From Bacteroidota bacterium (GTDB lineage Bacteria; Bacteroidota; Ignavibacteria; Ignavibacteriales; Melioribacteraceae): DNA of 7,359 nucleotides. Every line of letters starts with the position of its first letter. The first letter of the stretch is position 1. The position numbers and the translations under genes were made by a program. This document shows positions 1-6,363 of the stretch, piece after piece. The notes below the pieces were generated by a model. That model did not search any database. It had not been told where the DNA came from and saw nothing but the letters and a program-made list of their open reading frames with translations. The stretch covers positions 1 through 7,359 of the forward strand of contig JAMCSN010000295.1 of assembly GCA_023381535.1 (NCBI GenBank), read 5' to 3'.

Positions 1-788
1 TCAAGATTAAGATCAGCTACAACCAATTCATCTTTATCTCTGCTTGCCTGCGCAATAATTTTTCCTCGAGGATTGCAGAAATAACTTTTGCCGTAAAATT
101 CTCCGATGTTCCATGGAGATTCAGTCCCAACACGATTTATCGCGCCAACGAAGTAACCATTGGCAACAGCATGAGCAGGTTGTTCCAATTCCCACAAATA
201 TTCCGATAGCCCGGCAACAGTAGCAGAAGGATTAAAAATAATTTCAGCACCATTCAAACCGAGAATCCTCGCTCCTTCAGGAAAGTGGCGATCATAACAA
301 ATATAAACTCCAATATCAGCGTAAGCGGTTTTGAAAACCGGAAAACCAAGATTACCGGGTTTGAAATAAAACTTTTCCCAGAAACCGGGATCGCAATGAG
401 GGATGTGATGTTTCCGGTATTTACCGAGATATTTTCCGTCGGCGTCAATCACAGCAGCGGTGTTGTAATAAACTCCTGTGTTTTCTTCTTCATAAATTGG
501 CACCACAAGAACCATGCTGTATTTCTTTGCTATCTTCTGCATTAGCTTGGTTGTTGGGCCATCAGGGATTTTTTCCACAAGCGAATACCATTTTGTTTTT
601 TGTTCTGCGCAGAAATATGGACCATAAAAAAGTTCTTGAAGACATAGAATCTGCACTTTCTTTTTAGCCGCTTGCTCAATCAGTTTCAAATGTTTCTCAA
701 TCATCGATTGTTTGATCTTTTCGATCGGCTGCTCGGTGGACATTGATAGTGATGTTTGAATCAAACCACCGCGAACTATTCTTGCCAT
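1..788 (-). CDS. Nitrilase-superfamily carbon-nitrogen hydrolase, beta-ureidopropionase / N-carbamoylputrescine amidase-like (3' end cut by window)
   Basis: Cytoplasmic amidohydrolase that probably hydrolyses an N-carbamoyl compound, giving the amine, CO2 and ammonia. The frame is open for 262 codons from ATG at 786-788 to the left edge; the family is usually about 290 residues, so roughly 25-30 C-terminal residues are missing. The Glu-Lys-Cys triad is visible: Glu52 in LQELFYGPYF, Lys126 in KYRKHHIP and Cys164 in ICYDRHFPEGAR. A second conserved Glu138 lies in FWEKFYFKPG. Downstream landmarks are FNPSAT (about 185-190) and the NRVG motif (218-221). The start is supported by AAAGG at 796-800, seven bases upstream. 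The ICYDRHFPE cysteine motif resembles beta-ureidopropionase, while EKFYF resembles N-carbamoylputrescine amidase, so the substrate is uncertain. The neighbouring MmsA-like dehydrogenase favours N-carbamoyl-beta-alanine. There is no signal peptide or membrane segment. The family call is firm; the substrate is inferred. Confidence 0.9.
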   Translation of the reverse strand, partial: MARIVRGGLIQTSLSMSTEQPIEKIKQSMIEKHLKLIEQAAKKKVQILCLQELFYGPYFCAEQKTKWYSLVEKIPDGPTTKLMQKIAKKYSMVLVVPIYEEENTGVYYNTAAVIDADGKYLGKYRKHHIPHCDPGFWEKFYFKPGNLGFPVFKTAYADIGVYICYDRHFPEGARILGLNGAEIIFNPSATVAGLSEYLWELEQPAHAVANGYFVGAINRVGTESPWNIGEFYGKSYFCNPRGKIIAQASRDKDELVVADLNL

Positions 789-795
789 AGTTCTA

Positions 796-800
796 CCTTT
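796..800 (-). promoter_or_regulatory. Ribosome binding site of the C-N hydrolase gene
   Basis: Read on the minus strand this is AAAGG, seven bases before the ATG at 786-788. It is the first sequence after the heptamer array that looks like a translation signal, and it supports the chosen start. Confidence 0.55.
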
Positions 801-884
801 TATTTTTAATTTTTAATTTTTAATTCTTAATTCTCAATTCTTAATTCTTAATTCTCAATTCTTAATTCTCAATTCTCAATCCTT
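801..884. repeat. Heptamer tandem repeat (AATTCTY)n filling the gap between two co-directional genes
   Basis: On the plus strand ten consecutive 7-bp units run from 808 to 877, each beginning AATT. The last three bases read TTT, TTT, CTT, CTC, CTT, CTT, CTC, CTT, CTC, CTC. Degenerate units flank the array at 801-807 and 878-884. The AA dinucleotide recurs exactly every 7 bp. On the minus strand, the coding sense here, the units read GAGAATT, AAGAATT and AAAAATT. The array starts a few bases after the dehydrogenase stop and ends just before the hydrolase ribosome binding site. It contains frequent stop codons and is not coding. Heptamer arrays of this sort are known as intergenic simple repeats in several bacterial groups; no function can be read from the sequence. 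Confidence 0.9.
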
Positions 885-886
885 TC

Positions 887-2341
887 TCAACTCATCCAAT
901 TCGTCTTTGATTCCGGATTCCATTTGATCGTTGTCTTCTTCAACTTCGTCCAAAATTCGATTGAACTTTTACCCGTGATATCGCACACGCCGAATTTTGA
1001 TTCGTTCCATCCACCAAATGAAAACGGTTCACGCGGAACAGGCACGCCGATGTTAACGCCAATCATTCCAGCGCTTGCGCGTTCGGCAATGTATCTTGCC
1101 AATCCGCCGCTTTGGGTGAATACCGCCGCCGCATTTCCATACAAAGAACTTTTTTGAATTGATAACGCTTCATCAACAGTGTTTGTCCGCATTATTGAAA
1201 GCACTGGTCCGAATACTTCTTCTTTAGCAATTTTCATTTCGGGACGAACAAAATCTAAAACGGTAGGACCGACATAAAAACCATTTTCTTTTCCGGGAAC
1301 TTTGTAATTTCTTCCGTCAAGCAAAACTTTTGCGCCGTCTTTCTCAGCCTCGGTTATATAATTTTCAATTCTCTCTTTAGCTTGTTTAGAAATTACAGCG
1401 CCGAGATTTTTTCCCGGAATAATTTTCTTCGCTTCTTCAACAAGCTGATCTATTATATGATCAACAGAACCGACAGAAACCATTGCAGATGCAGCCATGC
1501 ACCGTTGACCTGCGCAACCGGACATCGATGCGGCAACATTAGATGCAGTCATTCCAACATTCGCATCTGGAAGAACTATCAAATGATTTTTTGCGCCGCC
1601 AAGTGTCAGCGCTCTTTTTAATTTTGATGTTGCTCGTGCGTAAACAATCTTCGCAACTTTTGTTGAACCGACAAACGACACTGCTTGTATGCCGGGATCA
1701 TCGCAAATTGCTTCAACAACTTCTTTAGCGCCGTGAACAACATTGAAAACTCCGTCCGGCAAACCGGCTTCTTTTAGCAAGTCAGCAATTTTATTTGCGC
1801 TAAGCGGAACCAACTCCGACGGTTTTAAAATCATACAATTACCAAGAACCAATGCGTTCGGTATCGTCCAATTGGGAACCATTGTAGGAAAATTAAATGG
1901 AGTGATGCAGGCAACAACTCCAACCGGATATCGTTCGATGCGGCATTCGACGCCCTTGCTAACTTCTAATACTTCTCCGTCAGCAATTTGTTGTAGCGAA
2001 CATGCAAATTCTGTTACCTCAATGCTTTTTTCTACTTCAGCAATACTTTCAGGAATTGTTTTGCCGTTTTCTTCTTGAATTAATTCGGCGAGTTCATTCA
2101 TGTTTTTTTCGAGAAGAGTTCTATATCGGTAAAAAATTTGTGCTCTGTCTCTGATTGTCATAGCTGACCAAGTTGGGAAAGCATTTTGTGCTGCGGTTAC
2201 TGCCGAGCGAACATCGTTCGCTCCGGAAAGAGGTACTGAGGAGATAATCGAACCATCTAACGGCGACTGAACATCAAGCGTTGATCCTTTGTGATCAACT
2301 GCTTTGCCGCCAACAAAATTTTTCAAAGCAGGGTACTTCAT
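887..2341 (-). CDS. mmsA: CoA-acylating (methyl)malonate-semialdehyde dehydrogenase, MmsA/IolA-like aldehyde dehydrogenase
   Basis: Cytoplasmic NAD- and CoA-dependent dehydrogenase of 484 residues (B. subtilis IolA is about 487). It is expected to convert malonate or methylmalonate semialdehyde to acetyl- or propionyl-CoA. Visible sites are Asn149 in the PFNFP oxyanion motif, Lys173 in KPSE, the FVGST NAD loop at 223-227, catalytic Cys281 in GQRCMA and Glu375 in EEVFGP. The general-base Glu of hydrolytic aldehyde dehydrogenases (ELGGK) is Thr246 in TLGGAKNH, as expected for an enzyme using CoA rather than water for deacylation. Arg280, next to the cysteine, matches the family's substrate-binding arginine. 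The second such arginine, in the EVGRGIE region of IolA, appears to be Lys105 here. Start ATG is at 2339-2341, with GAGGG (2346-2350) only four bases upstream. It is the first gene of a minus-strand pair with the hydrolase, suggesting pyrimidine or beta-alanine breakdown. A relative acting on another short semialdehyde is possible. Confidence 0.85.
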   Translation of the reverse strand: MKYPALKNFVGGKAVDHKGSTLDVQSPLDGSIISSVPLSGANDVRSAVTAAQNAFPTWSAMTIRDRAQIFYRYRTLLEKNMNELAELIQEENGKTIPESIAEVEKSIEVTEFACSLQQIADGEVLEVSKGVECRIERYPVGVVACITPFNFPTMVPNWTIPNALVLGNCMILKPSELVPLSANKIADLLKEAGLPDGVFNVVHGAKEVVEAICDDPGIQAVSFVGSTKVAKIVYARATSKLKRALTLGGAKNHLIVLPDANVGMTASNVAASMSGCAGQRCMAASAMVSVGSVDHIIDQLVEEAKKIIPGKNLGAVISKQAKERIENYITEAEKDGAKVLLDGRNYKVPGKENGFYVGPTVLDFVRPEMKIAKEEVFGPVLSIMRTNTVDEALSIQKSSLYGNAAAVFTQSGGLARYIAERASAGMIGVNIGVPVPREPFSFGGWNESKFGVCDITGKSSIEFWTKLKKTTIKWNPESKTNWMS

Positions 2342-2361
2342 GTAGCCCTCAAAATATATTT

Positions 2362-2380
2362 AGGAATTTATTTTATTCCT
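2362..2380. repeat. Short inverted repeat just upstream of the dehydrogenase start
   Basis: AGGAAT (2362-2367) and ATTCCT (2375-2380) are perfect 6-bp arms around a 7-base AT spacer. The element lies about 20 bases upstream of the dehydrogenase ATG, so it is either in the 5' leader or at an operator. The stem is short and AT-rich, so significance is doubtful. Confidence 0.3.
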
Positions 2381-2406
2381 TCAAGCGAGAAATAAAATAT
2401 AGATTT

Positions 2407-2478
2407 TTCCTGAAGAAAGAAAGGTTTATTTGATGTTCACATAAACAGAAAATCTGCTGAAGCACTTCCTCAGGAAAG
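2407..2478. repeat. Direct repeat TTCCTNNNGAAAG, two copies
   Basis: TTCCTGAAGAAAG at 2407-2419 and TTCCTCAGGAAAG at 2466-2478 share ten defined bases at a 59-bp offset. The second copy contains a perfect TTCCT-C-AGGAA inverted repeat (2466-2476). Paired sites in a divergent control region could bind a dimeric regulator, but no known consensus is recognised. Confidence 0.3.
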
Positions 2479-2497
2479 TAAATCTCCTTCGTAAATA

Positions 2498-2511
2498 ATC
2501 GGTGAACCGAT
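2498..2511. promoter_or_regulatory. 14-bp palindrome ATCGGT-GA-ACCGAT, candidate operator
   Basis: Two perfect 6-bp arms (2498-2503 and 2506-2511) flank a 2-base centre. It lies near the middle of the divergent region and is richer in G+C than its surroundings. The size and symmetry suit a small dimeric DNA-binding protein; the 2-base loop makes an RNA hairpin less likely. Which gene it would control is unknown. Confidence 0.35.
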
Positions 2512-2574
2512 CATTGAAATTGAGATGTAATGATCCATATCATAATAGCCCATTGCCTCATAATAAAACCTAAC

Positions 2575-2607
2575 CATACATAGAATAGATATTGGTCATA
2601 CATAAAA
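2575..2607 (+). repeat. Paired CATACATARAA direct repeats upstream of the kinase operon
   Basis: CATACATAGAA (2575-2585) and CATACATAAAA (2597-2607) match at ten of eleven bases with start points 22 bp apart, close to two helical turns. The second copy falls inside the spacer of the promoter candidate at 2592-2620. This layout suits a response-regulator dimer or another activator or repressor on one DNA face. Confidence 0.35.
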
Positions 2608-2620
2608 GTGAGATTTTAAT
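2592..2620 (+). promoter_or_regulatory. Candidate promoter of the kinase-regulator operon
   Basis: TTGGTC (2592-2597) and TTTAAT (2615-2620) are separated by 17 bases. The -10 box matches TATAAT at five of six positions; the -35 is weak at three of six. Transcription would start near 2627, giving a leader of about 50 bases before the kinase ATG. If the host uses a Bacteroidetes-type sigma factor with TTTG and TAnnTTTG boxes, this assignment would not hold. Confidence 0.25.
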
Positions 2621-2676
2621 TTTAAAGTGACGTATATTACAATAAATTCTCTCCTCCAATATTCTTGAAGAAATTA

Positions 2677-5520
2677 ATGAATGCTTATTCCATCATACCA
2701 ATAGTTGCACTTTTGTTTAACGGGGCTGTATGGAGTTATGTGTTTATCAACAGAAAAGAGAGGCCCGTAAATAAATCGTTCTTGATTTACTCTACAAATT
2801 TGACGTTCTGGATTATTGTCGAGATCATCTTACGTCAGCCGCTGCCCGCAGAATATATTATGCCCCTAATTAAGATCGATTCAATTATGAGTCTTTCTCC
2901 CACGTTTTGGTTTTTGAATTTTACTTACACTTATATCGGAAAGAAAAAAGATTTAATCTATTACGCTTCTTCCACGGCCGTTTTTACAACGGTGCTGATA
3001 AGCCTGACTACCAATCTCGTTTTAGCCGATTATATTCAAACAGGTTGGGGTTATGATAGGATTCAGGGCATTCTTTATTTTCCAGCTATCACTATTGCAA
3101 TTATTTTGCCGGCTATTTACTCGGTGTATCTCATTGTTATTAAAATTAATACAACCTCAGATTATACTTTTAAAAAATCGTTGTCTTTAATATTAACCGG
3201 TTCATTAATTAGTCTTATGTTAGGGCTAATTTCTAATGTAATAATTCCCCACATATTTAATAATCACAACCTTGTCCAACTCGGTGAATCCACAACGGTT
3301 GTTCAATCATATTTTATCTTGATTGCGGTTATCAAGTACAGATTATTTACACCGAGTGTTGAGGATATAGCACACGATTTATTCGCAAGCATGAAAGAAG
3401 CGGTACTTATTCTTGACAAAGAAGGCAGAGTGCTTCAATCGAATGCATATGCTAAAAAATTATTCGGATCTAAAATTGTTAACAAAAAAGAAGTTATTAA
3501 TATCAGTGATCTATTTTATAATTATGAAATAAACAAAGACTTTACCGATAACGAAGTAGATTATATATCTGATGGCGAAAAGAAAGTCCTCTCTCTTTCA
3601 CAAATTGGAATTGTTAATAAAGATGTTGAATTAGGAAAAATTCTTATTGCACGCGATATTACCGAACGCAAACGCGCAGAAGAGGCGCTGCGTGAATCCG
3701 AAGCGAAATTCCGGTGGCTGTTTGAAAACGTTCCCGATGGAATCTACCTCAGCACACCTGATGGCAAACTCGTCAATGTCAACGATACATTAGTCCAGAT
3801 GCTTGGTTACAATTCTAAGGAAGAACTTTTAGCCGCCGATATTGTAAACGAATTATATCTGAATCCATCCGAAAGAACATTTTGGATCGAGAAACTTGAA
3901 GTCAACGGCAAGCTGCACAGTATTGAGCTTCACCTTAAACGTAAGGATGGCACACCATTGATTGTGAGAGAGAATGCTCATCTCCTTGCTGATGAGCGCG
4001 GCATGCTCTTTTATGAAGGGACACTGACTGATATAACCAAGCTCAAAGAGGCAGAGAAAGCATTGCGTTCATCTGAAATCCGCTTCCGTTCTGTATGGGA
4101 AAGTTCTGCTGAAGGAATGCGGCTGACAGACAAGAATGGAATTATAATTGCAGTCAACGAAGCATTTTGCAAATTGATTGAAATAAAAGCTAAAGACCTT
4201 ATAGAACAACCGCTGACTGTTACTTATAGTGGTGAAAAGAACAAAGAAATTATGCTTCAAAACTATCAGACTAGATTTAAGAGTAAAGGTTTCCCCACAA
4301 ATCTTGAACAAAAGCTGATACTTCCATCGGGTAAAGTTGTTTATCTTGACGGTACATACACGTTTGTTGAAATTGAATCCGGTGATGCTCTGTTGCTAAG
4401 CGTCTTTCGTGATGTTACCGAAAGAATACTAAATGAACAAATACTTAAGAAAAATAAATTAATGATGAACCGCGCCGAAGAAATTGCTCATCTTGGAAGC
4501 TGGGAATGGGATTTGGAAACAGAAAAAATAAATTGTTCTACTGAACTCTTTCAAATATATGGACTTCAGCCCGAGAATTTTGACGGGAAGTTTGAATCAA
4601 TTTTAAAATTAGTTCACCCTGAAGATTCCGGTAAAATACTTGCACATATTAATCGTGCACGCGAATCGAATGAACCTTTTGAACATTACGAAAGAATAAT
4701 TAGACCGGATGGTGAGAATCGTATTTTATATACAAAAGGAATTGTTCTGGACGCTACCGAAGGAGGAGCAAAAACTATTTACGGCTCTTGCCTGGATGTA
4801 ACTGAATTTAAAAGAGTTGAGAATGCGTTAATTAACTCAAGCGATAAGTTAAGGGCGCTTTCGGCAAGTCTGGAAGCAGCAAGAGAAGAAGAACGTTCAT
4901 ATATAGCAAGAGAACTTCATGATGAACTCGGACAGGTGTTAACAGCTATTAAGATGGATCTGACTTTGATGCAAGACGATTTATATATTAAGCCAAATTT
5001 GTTAAAGGAAGAAATTACAGAACAATTGGTACAAATCGAAAAAATGGTTGATCGTCTTATTGTCACTGTAAAAAATATTGCAACTGAACTTAGACCGGAT
5101 ATTCTAGATCACCTGGGATTAATAGCTGCTTTAGAATGGCACGCAAAAGAATTTGAAAAAAGGCATAAGGTTAGATGTATCTTTAACAGCAATATCGGAA
5201 AGATTGAATTGGGGAAAGAAAAATCAACAGCCGTCTTCCGTATTTTTCAGGAAACATTGACTAATGTTGCACGCCATTCCAATGCATCGCAGATAAATGC
5301 CAAAATACAATTGTTGGAAGACAAATTACTTTTAGAAGTTGAAGATAACGGTAAAGGAATATCGGACGAACAACTTTTTAATATTTCATCTATTGGAATT
5401 ACAGGAATGAAAGAAAGAGCAAAATTTTTAGGCGGAAAAGTTTTTATAGAAGGACGGGAAGGAAAAGGGACAAAAGTTTTTCTTGAAATGCCTCTTTCTC
5501 CTGCAGAGAATATTAAATAA
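2677..5520 (+). CDS. Membrane sensor histidine kinase: 7TM - four PAS - HisKA_3 - HATPase (NarX/DegS-type)
   Basis: A 947-residue sensor kinase counted from ATG 2677; a TTG four codons earlier (2665) is the alternative start. Residues 1-222 form about seven hydrophobic helices of HisKA_7TM type, opening NAYSIIPIVALLFN. Four PAS domains follow at about 232-330, 339-461, 464-588 and 597-716; three end in DIT or DVT plus a helical linker, the fourth in DVTEFKRVENAL. The HisKA_3 phosphoacceptor is His748 in ARELHDELGQ. Its HDxxxQ pattern is the one linked to phosphatase activity in NarX-type kinases, so it may work both ways. The ATPase shows the N box (Asn863 in ETLTNVARH), DNGKG (890-894), GITGMKERA (907-915) and GKGTKV. 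There is no attached receiver domain, so phosphate should pass to the regulator 15 bp downstream. The signal is unknown; no haem- or flavin-binding PAS residues can be assigned. Codon use shifts at about 3650-4125. Confidence 0.93.
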   Translation: MNAYSIIPIVALLFNGAVWSYVFINRKERPVNKSFLIYSTNLTFWIIVEIILRQPLPAEYIMPLIKIDSIMSLSPTFWFLNFTYTYIGKKKDLIYYASSTAVFTTVLISLTTNLVLADYIQTGWGYDRIQGILYFPAITIAIILPAIYSVYLIVIKINTTSDYTFKKSLSLILTGSLISLMLGLISNVIIPHIFNNHNLVQLGESTTVVQSYFILIAVIKYRLFTPSVEDIAHDLFASMKEAVLILDKEGRVLQSNAYAKKLFGSKIVNKKEVINISDLFYNYEINKDFTDNEVDYISDGEKKVLSLSQIGIVNKDVELGKILIARDITERKRAEEALRESEAKFRWLFENVPDGIYLSTPDGKLVNVNDTLVQMLGYNSKEELLAADIVNELYLNPSERTFWIEKLEVNGKLHSIELHLKRKDGTPLIVRENAHLLADERGMLFYEGTLTDITKLKEAEKALRSSEIRFRSVWESSAEGMRLTDKNGIIIAVNEAFCKLIEIKAKDLIEQPLTVTYSGEKNKEIMLQNYQTRFKSKGFPTNLEQKLILPSGKVVYLDGTYTFVEIESGDALLLSVFRDVTERILNEQILKKNKLMMNRAEEIAHLGSWEWDLETEKINCSTELFQIYGLQPENFDGKFESILKLVHPEDSGKILAHINRARESNEPFEHYERIIRPDGENRILYTKGIVLDATEGGAKTIYGSCLDVTEFKRVENALINSSDKLRALSASLEAAREEERSYIARELHDELGQVLTAIKMDLTLMQDDLYIKPNLLKEEITEQLVQIEKMVDRLIVTVKNIATELRPDILDHLGLIAALEWHAKEFEKRHKVRCIFNSNIGKIELGKEKSTAVFRIFQETLTNVARHSNASQINAKIQLLEDKLLLEVEDNGKGISDEQLFNISSIGITGMKERAKFLGGKVFIEGREGKGTKVFLEMPLSPAENIK

Positions 5521-5526
5521 AATTCA

Positions 5527-5531
5527 GAGGG
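5527..5531 (+). promoter_or_regulatory. Ribosome binding site of the response regulator
   Basis: GAGGG sits four bases before ATG 5536 in the 15-base gap after the kinase stop. There is no room for a separate promoter and terminator in this gap, so kinase and regulator are probably on one transcript. Confidence 0.6.
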
Positions 5532-5535
5532 TGCA

Positions 5536-6165
5536 ATGAAAATAGTAATTGTTGATGATCATGAATTGGTGCGTGAAGGATTAAAAAAAGTTCTTCTTAA
5601 AGAATCCGGAATACAATTAGCCGGAGAAGCAAGCAATGCCCTGGAACTTTTTAAACTGCTGGAAGAAACCGAAGTAGATTTAGTTGTATTAGATATTACT
5701 ATGCCCGGAAGAAGCGGTCTTGATATTATAAGCGAAATTAAAAATCTGAATGACAAAATTCGAATTCTTATTTTGAGTATGCACCCGGAAGAAAGATTCG
5801 CATTAAGAGCTTTAAAAGCCGGCGCTTCGGGATATTTATCGAAAGAAGCAGCGGCAAGAGAATTGGTTTCAGCAATTAGAAAGATTATGAGCGGCGGTAA
5901 ATACATAAGTGCTGCACTTGCAGATCATCTGGTTAGTAATCTTGATAAAGAGCCCGGTAAACTGCCTCATGAAACTTTATCTAACCGAGAATTTGAAATT
6001 TTCCGCTTGATTGCTAAAGGTAAATCGGTAGGGCAGATTGCAGAAGAACTTATTCTCAGCGTAAATACGGTAACATCTTACCGTTCCCGCATGATGGAGA
6101 AAATGAATTTTAGTTCGAATGCAGAAATAGTTCGTTATGCAATTGAACATAACCTTATTGAATAA
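5536..6165 (+). CDS. NarL/FixJ (LuxR-type) DNA-binding response regulator
   Basis: A cytoplasmic transcription factor of 209 residues, the usual length for the NarL/FixJ family. The receiver domain (1 to about 120) has the acidic pair Asp7-Asp8, phosphoacceptor Asp53 in VVLDITMPG, Ser81 as the switch Ser/Thr, and Lys103 in YLSKE, so it looks fully competent for phosphorylation. A linker leads to a LuxR-type helix-turn-helix (about 146-205): LSNREFEIFRLIAKGKS, then IAEELILSVNTVTSYRSRMMEKM. The gene follows the HisKA_3 kinase by 15 bp; HisKA_3 kinases typically pair with this regulator class, so they are almost certainly cognate. Its targets cannot be read from sequence, but repeated sites upstream of its own operon (2575-2607) and of the stand-alone receiver gene (6318-6345) are candidates. 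Confidence 0.95.
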   Translation: MKIVIVDDHELVREGLKKVLLKESGIQLAGEASNALELFKLLEETEVDLVVLDITMPGRSGLDIISEIKNLNDKIRILILSMHPEERFALRALKAGASGYLSKEAAARELVSAIRKIMSGGKYISAALADHLVSNLDKEPGKLPHETLSNREFEIFRLIAKGKSVGQIAEELILSVNTVTSYRSRMMEKMNFSSNAEIVRYAIEHNLIE

Positions 6166-6188
6166 GTTTGGAAAGCAAATTCACTTTT

Positions 6189-6204
6189 ATTGTTTAGAAA
6201 CAAT
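6189..6204 (+). terminator. AT-rich inverted repeat after the kinase-regulator operon, possible weak terminator
   Basis: ATTGTTT (6189-6195) and AAACAAT (6198-6204) are perfect 7-bp arms around AG, starting 23 bases after the regulator stop. As RNA this would be a 6-bp stem with a 4-base loop, followed by AU-rich sequence but no clean U run. The low G+C makes it a poor intrinsic terminator, and it could equally be a protein-binding palindrome. Confidence 0.35.
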
Positions 6205-6208
6205 TATA

Positions 6209-6310
6209 TTAATTTTCCCTAACGAACGCCCGCCTCAAGATCAATTTATACCCCAATAATTGCGGCAACTGTGTCGTGGTTTTCTTGTCAATTAAAACAA
6301 ATGAATCGCT
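6209..6310 (-). other. G+C-richer patch with an open minus-strand frame, possible gene or element remnant
   Basis: Within the AT-rich gap 6166-6363, bases about 6217-6290 are clearly richer in G and C. The minus strand is open for about 33 codons between stops at 6311-6313 and 6209-6211 and reads KKTTTQLPQLLGYKLILRRA within it. There is no ATG and no ribosome binding site, so it is not called as a gene. It might be a decayed gene end, a piece of a dispersed repeat, or chance. Confidence 0.3.
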
Positions 6311-6315
6311 CTAAA
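6285..6315 (+). promoter_or_regulatory. Weak promoter candidate for the stand-alone receiver gene
   Basis: TTGTCA (6285-6290) matches the -35 consensus at five of six bases. TCTAAA (6310-6315) is a poor -10 box after a long 19-base spacer. The gap between the two regulator genes and the possible terminator at 6189-6204 suggest an independent promoter somewhere here, but this exact site is doubtful. Confidence 0.2.
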
Positions 6316-6317
6316 TA

Positions 6318-6345
6318 ATTATTACCAAATATATTATTATCAAAT
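6318..6345 (+). repeat. Direct repeat ATTATTAYCAAAT, two copies upstream of the receiver gene
   Basis: ATTATTACCAAAT (6318-6330) and ATTATTATCAAAT (6333-6345) are 13-bp copies with one mismatch at a 15-bp offset. The second ends 18 bases before ATG 6364. Tandem sites this close to a start are typical of operators, but AT-rich sequence makes chance similarity more likely. Confidence 0.35.
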
Positions 6346-6363
6346 CAAAAGTATTGGTTGGAT

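Larger units (their letters stand above)
2342..2676. other. Divergent intergenic region between the dehydrogenase and the histidine kinase
   Basis: These 335 bases separate two genes transcribed away from each other, so both upstream control regions must lie here. I see no convincing coding frame or RNA gene. Small repeat structures are present: AGGAAT/ATTCCT arms (2362-2367 and 2375-2380) close to the dehydrogenase start; two copies of TTCCTNNNGAAAG (2407-2419 and 2466-2478); a 14-bp palindrome (2498-2511); and two CATACATA repeats 22 bp apart (2575-2585 and 2597-2607). A weak sigma70-like promoter candidate for the kinase lies at 2592-2620. No confident promoter was found for the dehydrogenase. 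Confidence 0.7.

Noticed and set aside
254..545. Open frames on both strands inside the hydrolase region
   Set aside because: They overlap the continuous minus-strand hydrolase frame with its full catalytic triad and show no family features, so they are shadows.
801..884. Heptamer array considered as a CRISPR or attachment site
   Set aside because: Units are 7 bp with no spacers, no leader and no cas or integrase genes nearby; it is a simple tandem repeat.
924..2078. Several plus-strand open frames across the dehydrogenase
   Set aside because: All are antisense to a complete, motif-rich aldehyde dehydrogenase; they lack ribosome binding sites and recognisable domains.
2665..2676. TTG 2665 as start of the histidine kinase
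   Set aside because: It adds only four residues and has no ribosome binding site (CTCCTCC lies upstream on the coding strand). ATG 2677 aligns with the usual 7TM beginning. The difference is small and not excluded.
5559..5906. 115-codon minus-strand frame opposite the response regulator
   Set aside because: It is antisense to a fully conserved receiver domain and is explained by codon bias on the coding strand.
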